Assembly: GCF_036568765.1 (NCBI RefSeq)
Contig: NZ_DATCRY010000302.1
Span: 1-24,090 of the forward strand
Direction: 5' to 3'
DNA length: 24,090 bases
DNA from: GSA-30 sp036568765
GTDB lineage: Bacteria > Pseudomonadota > Gammaproteobacteria > Xanthomonadales > Rhodanobacteraceae
The position numbers and the translations under genes are program-made. A model generated the notes under the pieces. It did no database searches. It was not told the origin of the DNA and saw nothing but the letters and a program-made list of their open reading frames with translations. Below, one piece after another: positions 6,593 to 15,534 of this stretch. Every line of letters starts with the position of its first letter. The stretch's first letter is position 1.

Positions 6593-9505
6593 TTAAAGCT
6601 TGAACTCCACACCCAGGTAGTTCGTCCGACCGAAGTACTGGATCGTGCCGGTCTGCTGCTGGTTGGTGAAGTAGGTGCGGGTCGGCTGGTTGCTCGCGTT
6701 GAGCAACTGGTAGACCACCTTCAGGTTGTCGTTGATGTTGTACGACGCCTGGAAGTCGTAGACCAGCTCGGACGCGAACACCACCAGCTGGTTGTCCACG
6801 GCGATCTGCGTATCGGAGACGAAATGCGAACGATAGTTCGCCGACACGCGTGCCGAGAACGGCCCCTGGTCGTAGAACACCGCGGCGCTGGCCACGCGCT
6901 GCGACAGACCCGGCAAACCGATCATCTGCGACGGGCCGCCGAGGCTCGACGGATTCTTCACCGAGCTGGAGGTCAGTGCGATATTGGCATCGACACCAAG
7001 ACCCGACCAGATACCAGGCAGGAAATGCGTCTTGGTGAAGGACATTTCCAGGCCGCGCAGGTCGCCGCCCTTGGCGTTGTATGCGGTCTGGTAGTCGCCC
7101 TGCAGGTACGGCGCCCCCGTAGCCGGATCGATCGGCACGGTGATGCCGACACTGGCGAAGTCGAAGTTGTGGTACGTGACCTGCTGAATGAACGATTTGA
7201 TGTGCTTGAAGAACACGCCCGCCGTGAACGCGCCCGAGGAATCGTCGAAATAATGTTCGTAGGTGGCGTCGTACTGCTGTGCGCGCAGCGGATCGAGCAG
7301 CGGACTGGTACCACCGTAGATGTTGTACGTGTTGCCATTGGTGATGTACGAACCCGAACCGGCCAGCATGGAGTTGATCGGCGGACGCGCCAATACCTTG
7401 GCGGCGGAGAAGCGTACCTGATCGTCATCGGTCAGGTGATAGATCAAGTTCAGCGACGGCAGATAGTCGGTGTATTTCTTGCCGACATTGAGCGGCGCGA
7501 AGTCGCTGCTGGTATTGCCGTTGCCGTCGGTGATCGGGATGCCCGCGCCGTTGCCGACTTGCTGCAGGCCATGGCTGAACTGCGAATCGTGCGATACGCG
7601 CAGACCGACATTGCCGTTCAGCTCGTGCCCGAACAACTGGGTTTCGATGTCGGCCATCAGGAACAGGTCGCGCACCTTCTGGTCGACCTGGCCGCTCTGC
7701 ACATACGTCCAGTTGTTGACGATGATGTCTTTCTGCGGATTGGGGGTAATGCCGTGCGAAGCGAGGATCGCCGGCCCGTTCAATTGCAGGAAGCAGGGGA
7801 AGTTGCCGAACGATCCCTTCCAGCAGCGCACCGTGGCGTCGGAGCTGTTCAAGGTCAGCGGCGGCTGGCCGAGACTGGTGTCGCTGTTCCATTCCGAACC
7901 ATAGACGTACACGCTGCGATCGGCGTTATACGTGTGGTTGTTGACATACACACCGGCTTCCAACGCCGAAAGGAACGAGTTGTTCGGCAGATCGTACTTC
8001 ACGCTGGTGCGGAAGGCCTTCATGCGATCGTGATAGACGTACGGATACACGCCATAGCGCGACAGTGCCATCTGATTGAGGTCGGTGTACATGCCCGGAT
8101 TGGCAAGCGACACCTGGCCGATGCTGCGACCGGTCAGCAGATAGGTCAACGACTGCTGCGCCAATTGAGGATTGGCTGTACCCAGGCCCGTATAAGGATC
8201 GGCCGTGGAATCGACATTGATCTCGTGGCTTTGTGCACGCGACATCGACACGTCGCCGTCGACATGCCAGGGGCCGCTGTTCCACTTCAGGTTCAGGCCA
8301 CCGGAGAACACATTGGTCACGGTGGTGTAGTTGTCCGCCGTGGTCTCGGTGGAGAACTGGTTGTTGTTCCACGGCGCCGCGCTGCCTGGCGGATTGCTGC
8401 TGACCGTGCCACCGATCAGCGAGCCGTTCGGACCGAACACCGGATTGGTGATCTGCGCCGCATTGCCGTAGAAATTCTGCGAGCGGAAACCGTAGCCGAA
8501 CGAACCGTTCTTGAACTTGGAGAAAAAGCTGTCGGCGGTGATCTGCAGTTCGTCGCTGGGCTTCCACACGACCGTGCCGAGATAACCGTTACGGCGCTCC
8601 TGACCGCCGTTCTGCTGCAGCTGGATGCCTTGCGGAATATATGCCTGCGGTGCGCCGGGGCTCATATTGACCGGCTGCAGGCTGCCGCTGTATGCCTCGC
8701 CGACGAACTGCTCGGAGACGTGCGGCTGGTACATCTGCGCCACGCCCAGGCCGATGCCCAAGGTATTGTCGAGGAACTTGCCCTGGTAGGCCGCGCTCAG
8801 GCGATAGCCCAGCGCGTTGGCACCCGCGACGTTGTGTGCCAGACCGGTATAGCTGCCGCGTGCGTCGACGTTGAGGTTCTGCTCCTTGGGCGCGTCCAGC
8901 GGATTGGCCGTCTGCAGGCCGATCGTGCCACCGACGCCGCCGGTAATCAGCGAGGCCTGCGAGGACTTGTACACCGTCGCCATGTTGATCAGCTCGGACG
9001 GATACTGATCGAACTGGATGTAGTTGCTGCCGCTGGTGGACGGCTGCTCGCGACCGTCGAGCGTGGTCTGGATGAAGTTGCCCGACAGGCCGCGGATATT
9101 GATCTGCGATGCCTGGCCGGCGATACGCTCGGCCGATACGCCCGGCAGATGCGTCAGCGCGTCGGCGATGGATTGGTCGGGCAGACCGCCGATGTCGGCG
9201 GAGGTAATCACGTTCTGGATGGTGTCGGCGTAACGCTGGTAGTCGATCGCCTTTTCGACCGAAGCGTTATAACCGGTCACCGTAATACCTTCCAGGCTCT
9301 TGGCCAGTTCCGGCGATTGCCCCTGCTTCTTGGCGTCGTCGGCGGCCTTCTGCTGATCTGCAGTGGTCGGCGCCTGCTTCTGGGCATCCTGGGGAGCCGC
9401 CGGTGCGGCACGATCGTTATCGGTCGGCGCGGCGTGAACGCCGGCAGTAAAGCAAAGACCGGCCGATGCAAGCGCCAGTGCCATCACGTTGCGTTTCAGT
9501 ATCAC
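6593..9505 (-). CDS. TonB-dependent outer-membrane receptor (Xanthomonas/Caulobacter type), probable maltodextrin receptor
   Basis: The start chosen is the GTG at 9505: it follows GGGGAGGGGACAAG, an excellent Shine-Dalgarno, and yields a signal peptide (MILKRNVMALALASAGLCFTAGVHA). The longer ATG reading from 9745 would cross the operator region and lacks a signal peptide. After an Ala/Gln/Asp-rich linker comes a TonB-box-like EGITVTG (residues ~72-78), then the plug (ADIGGLPDQSIADALTHLPG and QINIRGLSGNFIQTTLDG) and a long beta-barrel ending YLGVEFKL. The plug wording is typical of the large Xanth-Caul receptor group. Length is about 970 residues. It should import an oligosaccharide across the outer membrane using TonB/ExbBD energy; maltodextrin is inferred from the operon, as for Caulobacter MalA. 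The unusual final Leu replaces the customary terminal aromatic residue. Confidence 0.93.
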   Translation of the reverse strand: MILKRNVMALALASAGLCFTAGVHAAPTDNDRAAPAAPQDAQKQAPTTADQQKAADDAKKQGQSPELAKSLEGITVTGYNASVEKAIDYQRYADTIQNVITSADIGGLPDQSIADALTHLPGVSAERIAGQASQINIRGLSGNFIQTTLDGREQPSTSGSNYIQFDQYPSELINMATVYKSSQASLITGGVGGTIGLQTANPLDAPKEQNLNVDARGSYTGLAHNVAGANALGYRLSAAYQGKFLDNTLGIGLGVAQMYQPHVSEQFVGEAYSGSLQPVNMSPGAPQAYIPQGIQLQQNGGQERRNGYLGTVVWKPSDELQITADSFFSKFKNGSFGYGFRSQNFYGNAAQITNPVFGPNGSLIGGTVSSNPPGSAAPWNNNQFSTETTADNYTTVTNVFSGGLNLKWNSGPWHVDGDVSMSRAQSHEINVDSTADPYTGLGTANPQLAQQSLTYLLTGRSIGQVSLANPGMYTDLNQMALSRYGVYPYVYHDRMKAFRTSVKYDLPNNSFLSALEAGVYVNNHTYNADRSVYVYGSEWNSDTSLGQPPLTLNSSDATVRCWKGSFGNFPCFLQLNGPAILASHGITPNPQKDIIVNNWTYVQSGQVDQKVRDLFLMADIETQLFGHELNGNVGLRVSHDSQFSHGLQQVGNGAGIPITDGNGNTSSDFAPLNVGKKYTDYLPSLNLIYHLTDDDQVRFSAAKVLARPPINSMLAGSGSYITNGNTYNIYGGTSPLLDPLRAQQYDATYEHYFDDSSGAFTAGVFFKHIKSFIQQVTYHNFDFASVGITVPIDPATGAPYLQGDYQTAYNAKGGDLRGLEMSFTKTHFLPGIWSGLGVDANIALTSSSVKNPSSLGGPSQMIGLPGLSQRVASAAVFYDQGPFSARVSANYRSHFVSDTQIAVDNQLVVFASELVYDFQASYNINDNLKVVYQLLNASNQPTRTYFTNQQQTGTIQYFGRTNYLGVEFKL

Positions 9506-9637
9506 CTTGTCCCCTCCCCAGGGTTTTCGACTTGTCGGCTGTCGTCGTCGGCAACCCGTACCGCGCGACATGCGTTTGATTGATCGCCCGATGGCGTGCG
9601 GCGCATGGTAGGACCGCCTCCGGGAAGCGAACAGTTT

Positions 9638-9655
9638 CATGCATACGTATTCATG
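9638..9655. promoter_or_regulatory. Operator-like palindrome 1 (receptor-proximal)
   Basis: CATGCATACGTATTCATG is an 18-bp palindrome with a single mismatched pair, centred on CG as LacI-family operators are. It lies 133 bp upstream of the receptor GTG. Its inner 15 nt, read on the minus strand, are identical to palindrome 2 (TGAATACGTATGCAT). Assignment to a MalR/LacI-type regulator is inference; no regulator gene is in the window. Confidence 0.6.
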
Positions 9656-9853
9656 ACCCTGATTTTTTGTGCACCTTTGACAAAATCGCCAGGACAGGCG
9701 TGGCGCACCGACAGGCCATGCAAGCCATCCGACTCCCTGCGCCATTCGCTTGAAATATCGGCCTTATCGCGTTTCCGCCATGCACCGGGATGGCGCCATC
9801 CCCCCTCCGCATGCTCTCGATTGTTGCTGCTGCGACGCAATAACCGGCTTTTT

Positions 9854-9868
9854 TGAATACGTATGCAT
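9854..9868. promoter_or_regulatory. Operator-like palindrome 2
   Basis: TGAATACGTATGCAT is an exact 15-nt inverted copy of the core of palindrome 1, lying between the two divergent genes. Exact conservation over 15 nt in non-coding DNA of high GC, while the sequence around it differs, argues for a protein-binding site. Confidence 0.6.
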
Positions 9869-9945
9869 AGAGCGCAACGGAGCCGGGCCTAGCGTTTAAG
9901 CTGCGCCGCACATTGAAGCTGCCGAATGCCTTGCACCCCGGTGGC

Positions 9946-9955
9946 CATACGTATG
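9946..9955. promoter_or_regulatory. Operator-like palindrome 3 (alpha-glucosidase-proximal)
   Basis: CATACGTATG is a perfect 10-bp palindrome sharing the ATACGTAT centre of the other two sites. It ends 19 nt before the alpha-glucosidase ATG and only a few bases before its AAGGGG ribosome site, so a bound repressor could block transcription there. Confidence 0.55.
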
Positions 9956-9974
9956 AGTCAAGGGGTTTTGCCAC

Positions 9975-11591
9975 ATGATCGATGCACCGTGGTGGCGCGG
10001 AGCCGTCATCTACCAGATCTACCCGCGCAGCTTTCTGGACACCGACGGCGACGGCGTAGGCGACCTGCCGGGCATCGTCGAGAAGCTGGACTATGTAGCC
10101 AGCCTTGGCGTGGACGCCATCTGGATCGCACCTTTCTTCCGCTCGCCGATGGCCGATTTCGGTTACGACATTGCCGATTACCGCGCGGTCGACCCGCTGT
10201 TCGGCACACTGGAGGATTTCGACCGCCTGCTGGCCAAAGCACATAAGCTCGGCCTGAAGGTGATGATCGATCAGGTGCTGAGCCACACCTCCGATCAGCA
10301 TGCATGGTTTCAGGAAAGCCGCGCCAGTCGCGACAATCCCAAAGCCGACTGGTATGTCTGGGCCGATGCGCGCGACGACGGTACGCCACCCAATAACTGG
10401 CTATCCCTGTTCGGCGGCGTCGCCTGGCAATGGGAACCGCGACGCGGCCAGTACTACCTGCATAACTTCCTTACCTCGCAACCCGACTTGAATTTCCACA
10501 ACGCCGCTGTCCAGCGTGCCGTGCTGGACAACGTGAAGTTCTGGCTGGACAAGGGCGTCGATGGGCTGCGTCTGGACGCGATCAATTTCTGCTTCCACGA
10601 CGCCAAGCTGCGCGATAACCCGCCCAAGCCCAAGGACAAGCGCACGGGCCGCGGCTTCAGCCCGGATAACCCCTACGCATTCCAGTATCACTACTTCAAC
10701 AACACGCAGCCGGAAAACCTGCCTTTTCTCGAAGCGCTGCGCGCGTTGATGGATAGCTACAGCGGCGCGGTCGCGCTGGGTGAGATTTCCTCGGAAGACT
10801 CACTCGCCACGACGGCCGAGTACACCAGCGGCAAGCGCCTGCATATGGGCTACAGCTTCGAACTGCTGACGGACGATTTCAGTGCGGACTATATCCGCCG
10901 GACCGTGGAGGACCTCGAAGCGCAGATGCGCGAAGGCTGGCCGTGCTGGGCCATTTCCAACCATGATGTCGAACGCGTGCTCAGCCGCTGGGGCAATGGC
11001 GATAAATCCACGCGACTGGCCGGACTGCTTACCGCCATGGTCTGCTCGCTGCGTGGCTCGGTCTGCGTCTACCAGGGCGAGGAGCTGGGACTGACCGAGG
11101 CGGACGTCCCGTTCGAGGCTTTGCAGGATCCCTACGGCATCGCTTTCTGGCCAAACTTCAAAGGCCGCGACGGCTGCCGCACCCCGTTGCCCTGGGACGA
11201 TAGCCCACAGGCCGGCTTCACCAGCGGCACGCCGTGGTTGCCGGTGCCGGTCGATCATCGTGCGCTCGCCGTCGCCCGGCAGGAGCGCGACCCGCACTCG
11301 GCACTGCATGGCTTCCGCCGCTTCATGCAGTGGCGCAGCACACTGCCCGCGCTGCGCTGGGGCGACATCCGCTTCGTCGACGCACCGGAGCCGGTGCTGG
11401 CCTTCACGCGCAGCCATGGAGACCGACGCGTGTTGGCGCTGTTCAATCTGGGCGGCGCGCCCGTCGATTTCGAACTGCCGTTCGCGCAAATCCAGCTGCT
11501 GGAAGGCCATGGTCTTGCTGCCGGCACGCTGGAAGGCGCGCGCGCGCACCTGCCGGGACATAGCCTGCTGTTCGCCCACGTGCCAGCCTGA
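9975..11591 (+). CDS. Cytoplasmic GH13 alpha-glucosidase (GH13_23 type)
   Basis: The 538-residue protein starts MIDAPWWRGAVIYQIYPRSF with no signal peptide, so it acts in the cytoplasm. GH13 motifs are DQVLSH (I), GLRLDAINF with nucleophile Asp201 (II), GEISSED with acid/base Glu270 (III) and ISNHD with Asp331 (IV). The Asp201/Glu270 spacing and the GLRLDAINF wording match the GH13_23 alpha-glucosidases such as Halomonas HaG (Asp202/Glu271, from memory) and Xanthomonas alpha-glucosyl transfer enzymes. It should split maltose and other short alpha-glucosides brought in by the MFS carrier, and may transglucosylate. AAGGGG lies about 9 nt before the ATG. It is divergent from the receptor operon and probably co-regulated through the shared palindromes. 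Confidence 0.94.
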   Translation: MIDAPWWRGAVIYQIYPRSFLDTDGDGVGDLPGIVEKLDYVASLGVDAIWIAPFFRSPMADFGYDIADYRAVDPLFGTLEDFDRLLAKAHKLGLKVMIDQVLSHTSDQHAWFQESRASRDNPKADWYVWADARDDGTPPNNWLSLFGGVAWQWEPRRGQYYLHNFLTSQPDLNFHNAAVQRAVLDNVKFWLDKGVDGLRLDAINFCFHDAKLRDNPPKPKDKRTGRGFSPDNPYAFQYHYFNNTQPENLPFLEALRALMDSYSGAVALGEISSEDSLATTAEYTSGKRLHMGYSFELLTDDFSADYIRRTVEDLEAQMREGWPCWAISNHDVERVLSRWGNGDKSTRLAGLLTAMVCSLRGSVCVYQGEELGLTEADVPFEALQDPYGIAFWPNFKGRDGCRTPLPWDDSPQAGFTSGTPWLPVPVDHRALAVARQERDPHSALHGFRRFMQWRSTLPALRWGDIRFVDAPEPVLAFTRSHGDRRVLALFNLGGAPVDFELPFAQIQLLEGHGLAAGTLEGARAHLPGHSLLFAHVPA

Positions 11592-11612
11592 CTGGCGGCT
11601 GGCGCGGCTAGC

Positions 11613-11633
11613 GCGCGGCGGTTCCCGCCGCGC
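11613..11633 (+). terminator. GC-rich hairpin downstream of the alpha-glucosidase gene
   Basis: GCGCGGCGG and CCGCCGCGC form a perfect 9-bp stem around a TTC loop, 21 nt after the alpha-glucosidase stop. No T-run follows, so this is a non-canonical terminator candidate or an mRNA 3' stabiliser. It separates the sugar locus from the next gene. Confidence 0.45.
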
Positions 11634-11682
11634 ATGCAAGCCGCCTATGATCGGGGCCCCCAACTTCGCAAAGGATCCGGTC

Positions 11683-11898
11683 ATGCGTGCAGCCCTTATC
11701 GTCATCGGCATCCTCCTGCTCGCAGCCGGTATCTGGATCGTGCTCGGGCACGGCAGCTATCAGCAAACCGACACCCTGCTTCAGGTCGGCTCGGCCAAGG
11801 TCACGGCCACGCGTGACAAGGCGCTGCCCTCGTGGCTGGGCGTAGCCAGCATCGTGGCCGGCGGACTCTTGGCGCTCGGTGGACTGATCAAGCGCTGA
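11683..11898 (+). CDS. Small two-helix membrane protein, DUF3185-like
   Basis: The 71-residue protein has one membrane helix at about residues 4-21 (ALIVIGILLLAAGIWIVL) and another at about 51-67 (WLGVASIVAGGLLALGG), joined by a short polar stretch (QTDTLLQVGSAKVTATRDKA). The order hydrophobic helix, charged linker with a PSWLG turn, second helix fits the DUF3185 family of small inner-membrane proteins, whose function is unknown. The ATG has AAAGGA about 8 nt upstream. It lies 91 bp after the alpha-glucosidase and 46 bp before uvrD, with a hairpin and a uvrD -10 hexamer on either side, so it is probably its own transcription unit. The family call is by eye. Confidence 0.75.
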   Translation: MRAALIVIGILLLAAGIWIVLGHGSYQQTDTLLQVGSAKVTATRDKALPSWLGVASIVAGGLLALGGLIKR

Positions 11899-11931
11899 GC
11901 GCGCCGCCGCGGCCCGGCAGCCGTTCCCCGC

Positions 11932-11937
11932 TACAAT
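11932..11937 (+). promoter_or_regulatory. -10-like hexamer of uvrD, leaderless spacing
   Basis: TACAAT (5/6 match to TATAAT) ends 7 nt before the uvrD ATG, so a transcript would start at or next to the start codon. No purine-rich ribosome site lies in the usual window and no good -35 was seen. Confidence 0.5.
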
Positions 11938-11944
11938 AGGGCGG

Positions 11945-14152
11945 ATGGATGTCTCGTACCTGATCGACAAGCTCAACGACGCGCAGCGCGAAGCTGTCTG
12001 CGCGCCACCCGGCCACTACCTGGTACTGGCCGGTGCCGGTTCCGGCAAGACGCGCGTGCTGACTCACCGGATCGGCTGGCTGACCCAGGTCGATAATGTG
12101 CCGCCCTGGGCGGTGCTGGCGGTGACTTTCACCAACAAGGCCGCCGGCGAAATGCGCGCGCGCCTGGAGCAATTGATTCCCGGCGGTACCCAAGGTCTGA
12201 CCGTGGGCACCTTCCACGGCATCGCCCATCGACTGTTGCGCCGGCATTGGCGCGAAGCGGGCCTGACCGAAAGCTTCCAGATCCTCGATGCCGACGACCA
12301 GCAGCGCATCGTCAAGCGCGTGGTCGCCGGCCTGGGCCTCGATGAGGCGCGGTTTCCGCCGCGCCAGGCGACCTGGCAGATCAACAACTGGAAGGACGAA
12401 GGCAAACGTCCGGAAAACATCGAGCATCGCGACCATCCCGTCACACGTACCTTCGTACAGATCTACCAGGCCTACGAGGATGCCTGCCGGCGTGCCGGCC
12501 TGGTCGATTTCGCCGAACTGCTGTTGCGCGCGCACGAACTGTGGCTGAAGAACCCGGCGATACTCGAGCACTACCAGCAGCGCTGGCGCCACCTGCTAAT
12601 CGACGAGTTCCAGGATACCAACACCCTGCAGTACGCCTGGATCCGCGTGCTGGCAGGCCATACTGGCAAGGTGTTCGTGGTCGGCGACGACGATCAGGCC
12701 ATCTATGGCTGGCGCGGCGCCAAGGTCGAGAACGTGCAGCAGTTCCTGCGCGATTTCCCCGGCGCGCGCACTATTCGCCTGGAACAGAACTATCGCTCCA
12801 CCGCCAATATCCTCAAGGCCGCCAACAGTGTGATCGCACGCAACGGTGGCCGCCTGGGCAAGCAGTTGTGGACCGCTGGCAGCGAAGGCGAGCGCATCGC
12901 CGTGTATGCGGCCTACAACGAGCAGGACGAGGCGCGCTTCGTGATCGAGCGTATCCGCGAGTACATCGCCGAACACGGCGAGGCGCGCGACTGCGCCATC
13001 CTGTACCGCTCGAACGCGCAATCGCGCAACTTCGAAGAACAATTGATCCAGCGCGATATTCCCTATCGCGTGTACGGCGGCTTGCGATTCTTCGATCGCG
13101 CCGAAATCAAGGATGCCCTGGCCTATCTGCGCCTGTCGGCCAATCGCCAGGACGATGCGGCCTTCGAGCGCGCGGTCAACACGCCGCCACGCGGCATTGG
13201 CGATCGTACGCTCGACGTCGTGCGCAGGCGCGCGCGTAGCGAAGACAGTTCGATGTGGGAGGCCTCGCTCGCGGAACTGGCCGCGGGACGCGATCTGGCC
13301 GGGCGCGCAAAGACAGCGCTCAAGGCGTTTGTCGCGCTGATCGAAGACATGGCACGCACCTTCGTGCCGCCGGCGAATGAAGGCGAGCTCGTGCAAGCGC
13401 TCAACCTCGCCGAGCAAGTCGAACATGCCATCAATCACACCGGGCTGCGCGACTTTCATGAGAAAGACACACGCGGCAACGGCGAAGCGCGGGTGGAAAA
13501 CCTGGACGAGTTGATTAACGTCGCCAGCCGCTTCGAGCTGACGCCCGACGATATCGACGCCGGCTTGAGCGAGCTTTCTGCTTTCCTTTCGCACGCGGCG
13601 CTGGAAGCCGGCGAGGGACAGGGCGAATCCTGGGACGATTGCGTGCAACTCATGACCCTGCACTCGGCCAAGGGCCTGGAGTTCCCTGTGGTATTCCTGG
13701 TCGGCATGGAAGAAGGGCTGTTCCCCAGCCAGCGCTCGGTCGAAGACGAGGGCCGCCTGGAAGAAGAGCGCCGCCTGGCCTATGTCGGCATCACCCGCGC
13801 ACGCGAGCGCCTGGTCGTCACCCATGCCGAATCCCGCCGCATGCACGGCGTGGAAATGCTTGCCCGGCCCTCGCGATTCCTCGGCGAAATCCCCGCCGAG
13901 TTGCTCGACGAAGTGCGGCCGCGAGTGCAAGTCAGCCGTCCCATGTACGCCGGCCGCTTCGCCGGCCCCAGCGGCAGCCTGCAGGAAGATCTGCCGGTCA
14001 AGCTCGGCCAGCGCGTGAGTCATCCCAGCTTCGGCGAAGGCGTCGTCATCAGCGCCGAAGGCAGCGGCGCGCATACCCGTTTACAGGTGAACTTCGAGGG
14101 CGCTGGCAGCAAGTGGCTGGTGGCGGCCTATGCGAATCTGACGCCACTGTGA
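11945..14152 (+). CDS. uvrD: DNA helicase II, UvrD
   Basis: The 735-residue superfamily 1A helicase has Walker A AGAGSGKT (residues ~29-36), TFTNKAA (Ia), LLIDEFQDTN (II, ~217-226), GDDDQAIYGWRGA (III), LEQNYRS (IV), LMTLHSAKGLEFPVV (V) and YVGITRARERL (VI, ~613-623). The C-terminal GQRVSHPSFGEGVVISAEG...YANLTPL region is the Tudor-like tail typical of UvrD and PcrA, which supports UvrD rather than Rep. It unwinds DNA 3' to 5' in nucleotide-excision and mismatch repair. Length matches E. coli UvrD (720). The start is the first ATG of the reading frame and lies 7 nt after a TACAAT hexamer, suggesting a leaderless mRNA. Neighbours give no further functional clue. Confidence 0.96.
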   Translation: MDVSYLIDKLNDAQREAVCAPPGHYLVLAGAGSGKTRVLTHRIGWLTQVDNVPPWAVLAVTFTNKAAGEMRARLEQLIPGGTQGLTVGTFHGIAHRLLRRHWREAGLTESFQILDADDQQRIVKRVVAGLGLDEARFPPRQATWQINNWKDEGKRPENIEHRDHPVTRTFVQIYQAYEDACRRAGLVDFAELLLRAHELWLKNPAILEHYQQRWRHLLIDEFQDTNTLQYAWIRVLAGHTGKVFVVGDDDQAIYGWRGAKVENVQQFLRDFPGARTIRLEQNYRSTANILKAANSVIARNGGRLGKQLWTAGSEGERIAVYAAYNEQDEARFVIERIREYIAEHGEARDCAILYRSNAQSRNFEEQLIQRDIPYRVYGGLRFFDRAEIKDALAYLRLSANRQDDAAFERAVNTPPRGIGDRTLDVVRRRARSEDSSMWEASLAELAAGRDLAGRAKTALKAFVALIEDMARTFVPPANEGELVQALNLAEQVEHAINHTGLRDFHEKDTRGNGEARVENLDELINVASRFELTPDDIDAGLSELSAFLSHAALEAGEGQGESWDDCVQLMTLHSAKGLEFPVVFLVGMEEGLFPSQRSVEDEGRLEEERRLAYVGITRARERLVVTHAESRRMHGVEMLARPSRFLGEIPAELLDEVRPRVQVSRPMYAGRFAGPSGSLQEDLPVKLGQRVSHPSFGEGVVISAEGSGAHTRLQVNFEGAGSKWLVAAYANLTPL

Positions 14153-14285
14153 GCTCAATGCAGCCAGTGTGCTCCCGCTAACTGACAAAGGGGAGCGGGA
14201 CACCGCATCCGTGACAGCGCCGGGAAGCCGAGGCATCATGGGCGGGACACACGGGGGGGCCGGTGTCACCAAGCGGAGCGACGCC

Positions 14286-15434
14286 GTGTCGACACCATGG
14301 TTTCTGGTATGCCTCGGGCTGGACGAGAGCGCGGATGAGCGGGCGATCGAGCGCGCTTACGCATCGTGCCTGAGGGATATCGACCAAACTGAGGATATCG
14401 CTGGTTTCCAACGGCTGCATCAGGCGTATAAAACATCCCTCGACTGGCTGACGCGTATCGAAGATGCTCAGTCGCCGATCGCCGCGCCTTCGACTTATAC
14501 CAGTGGGACGCGAACAAGGCAGGCGCCCGCCCTGCACAGCACACCGCCGCCGAGCGAAGCACCCTACGAAATCGCCACCCAGGCCTACCAGCAACTGGCT
14601 GAAGATCTGGCCAATGGCGAGGACGCGAGCAAGGCCTTCGATCGCCAGATGCGCATTCTCGGTAACGCACATCTGCAGGCGCCCTATTTCTTTGAATTGA
14701 TGTTGCTCGACGACCTGATGCAGGGCCGCATCGCGCAACGCCCGGCACTTTTTTCGCTGGCACAGAAATCCTTCGACTGGTCGGACGTCGGGCACCTGAT
14801 GTCGCTAGGCGAACGTGGCGACTGGATCGTGTGCTTGCGCAAGGAGGACGATGCGATCCAGGCAGCTTGGTGGCGCCTGCCCACGTCGATCCGCTGGCTC
14901 GGCGCGCTGGAAGCCGGCGAGCGGATCCCTGCGGACGCCTTGATGCACTGGCCCGAGTTGCGCAGTGTGCTCAGGACCTACCCGCGTTATTTTGCCCTGC
15001 GAGTCGACGCCCGGTATTTCGATGCCTGGGAGAACGCCTGGCAAGAAGCCTCTCCCGGTTTTGCCCGCGACGATGGCACCGGGCCTCAATCTCAGACACG
15101 CCCTGCAGGGCGCCCTGGAAAAGCTTTGCCCGCTCCGGCCTTTGCCGCAATGGCAGCCTTTGGGCTATTCGCTGTCGCCCAGCTGTTTACGCTGGGCCGG
15201 GAGGACGCACGCGTTCGCTCCGTTCCGCATCCCCCAGCGGCGCCACTGGCCTCACCCGCTCTCAATTGCGATGGTCTCTACGCCTCTGTGCATGCAATCG
15301 GCTGGCAGTTGCCACAAGACCAAGGCGAGCGCCGACAACTCATCTCCTCCGTGCGCACCTGTCTCGATACCGGGCGCTGGCTGAAAGACTTCCGGACCGA
15401 CCCCGTGCTGCCGTTGCTGGGCATCACCGGCTAG
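14286..15434 (+). CDS. Membrane protein with N-terminal J-like domain lacking HPD (paralog 1)
   Basis: The GTG start was chosen because GGAG lies 7 nt upstream and the J-like domain then begins at residue 4; ATG starts at 14169 and 14238 would add up to 39 low-quality residues. Residues ~4-55 (PWFLVCLGLDESADERAIER, then FQRLHQAY) follow the helix pattern of a J-domain, but the HPD tripeptide that stimulates Hsp70 ATPase is replaced by DIDQTED. A Pro/Thr linker, a helical region (~95-265), one membrane helix (~284-305, AFAAMAAFGLFAVAQLFTLG) and a C-terminal domain with Cys328 and Cys359 follow. With one helix the C-terminus is likely periplasmic. Function unknown; it may bind a chaperone or act only as a scaffold. 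Homologous to the next gene over its whole length after the J-like part. Confidence 0.8.
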   Translation: MSTPWFLVCLGLDESADERAIERAYASCLRDIDQTEDIAGFQRLHQAYKTSLDWLTRIEDAQSPIAAPSTYTSGTRTRQAPALHSTPPPSEAPYEIATQAYQQLAEDLANGEDASKAFDRQMRILGNAHLQAPYFFELMLLDDLMQGRIAQRPALFSLAQKSFDWSDVGHLMSLGERGDWIVCLRKEDDAIQAAWWRLPTSIRWLGALEAGERIPADALMHWPELRSVLRTYPRYFALRVDARYFDAWENAWQEASPGFARDDGTGPQSQTRPAGRPGKALPAPAFAAMAAFGLFAVAQLFTLGREDARVRSVPHPPAAPLASPALNCDGLYASVHAIGWQLPQDQGERRQLISSVRTCLDTGRWLKDFRTDPVLPLLGITG

Positions 15435-15534
15435 ACCGTAAAAACTTGCGGCAACTCGCCTTGCGTCGGTCGCATAGGGCATGATGCGCGAAGGCAACGG
15501 GGGGCCGCTGCCGACAACGACGGTGGTCGACGCG

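Larger units (their letters stand above)
9506..9974. promoter_or_regulatory. Divergent regulatory region of the alpha-glucan locus
   Basis: This 469-bp gap lies between the receptor gene (minus) and the cytoplasmic alpha-glucosidase gene (plus). It is visibly more AT-rich than the flanking genes in parts and contains three ATACGTAT-centred palindromes, listed separately. The receptor mRNA would have a leader of roughly 130 nt if it starts near the first palindrome. A TTGACA at 9677-9682 has no matching -10 about 17 nt downstream, so I do not name exact promoters. No open reading frame in the gap has a credible start or composition. Confidence 0.7.

Noticed and set aside
6824..9583. 919-codon open frame on the plus strand opposite the TonB receptor gene
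   Set aside because: Antisense shadow of a GC-rich coding region; its Arg/Val/His-rich translation has no signal peptide or domain, while the opposite strand encodes a clear receptor.
9677..9682. TTGACA as a -35 for the alpha-glucosidase gene
   Set aside because: No -10-like hexamer 16-18 nt downstream and nearly 300 nt from the start codon.
9506..9745. 80-residue N-terminal extension of the TonB receptor
   Set aside because: Lacks a signal peptide, crosses operator palindrome 1 and precedes a far better GTG start with GGGGAGGGG.
12596..14074. 492-codon minus-strand frame opposite uvrD
   Set aside because: Antisense shadow; uvrD motifs are intact on the plus strand over the same bases.
14174..14207. 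Terminator after uvrD (CCCGCT/AGCGGG)
   Set aside because: Only 6 bp with a 14-nt loop, alternative pairings possible and no T-run; not strong enough to list.
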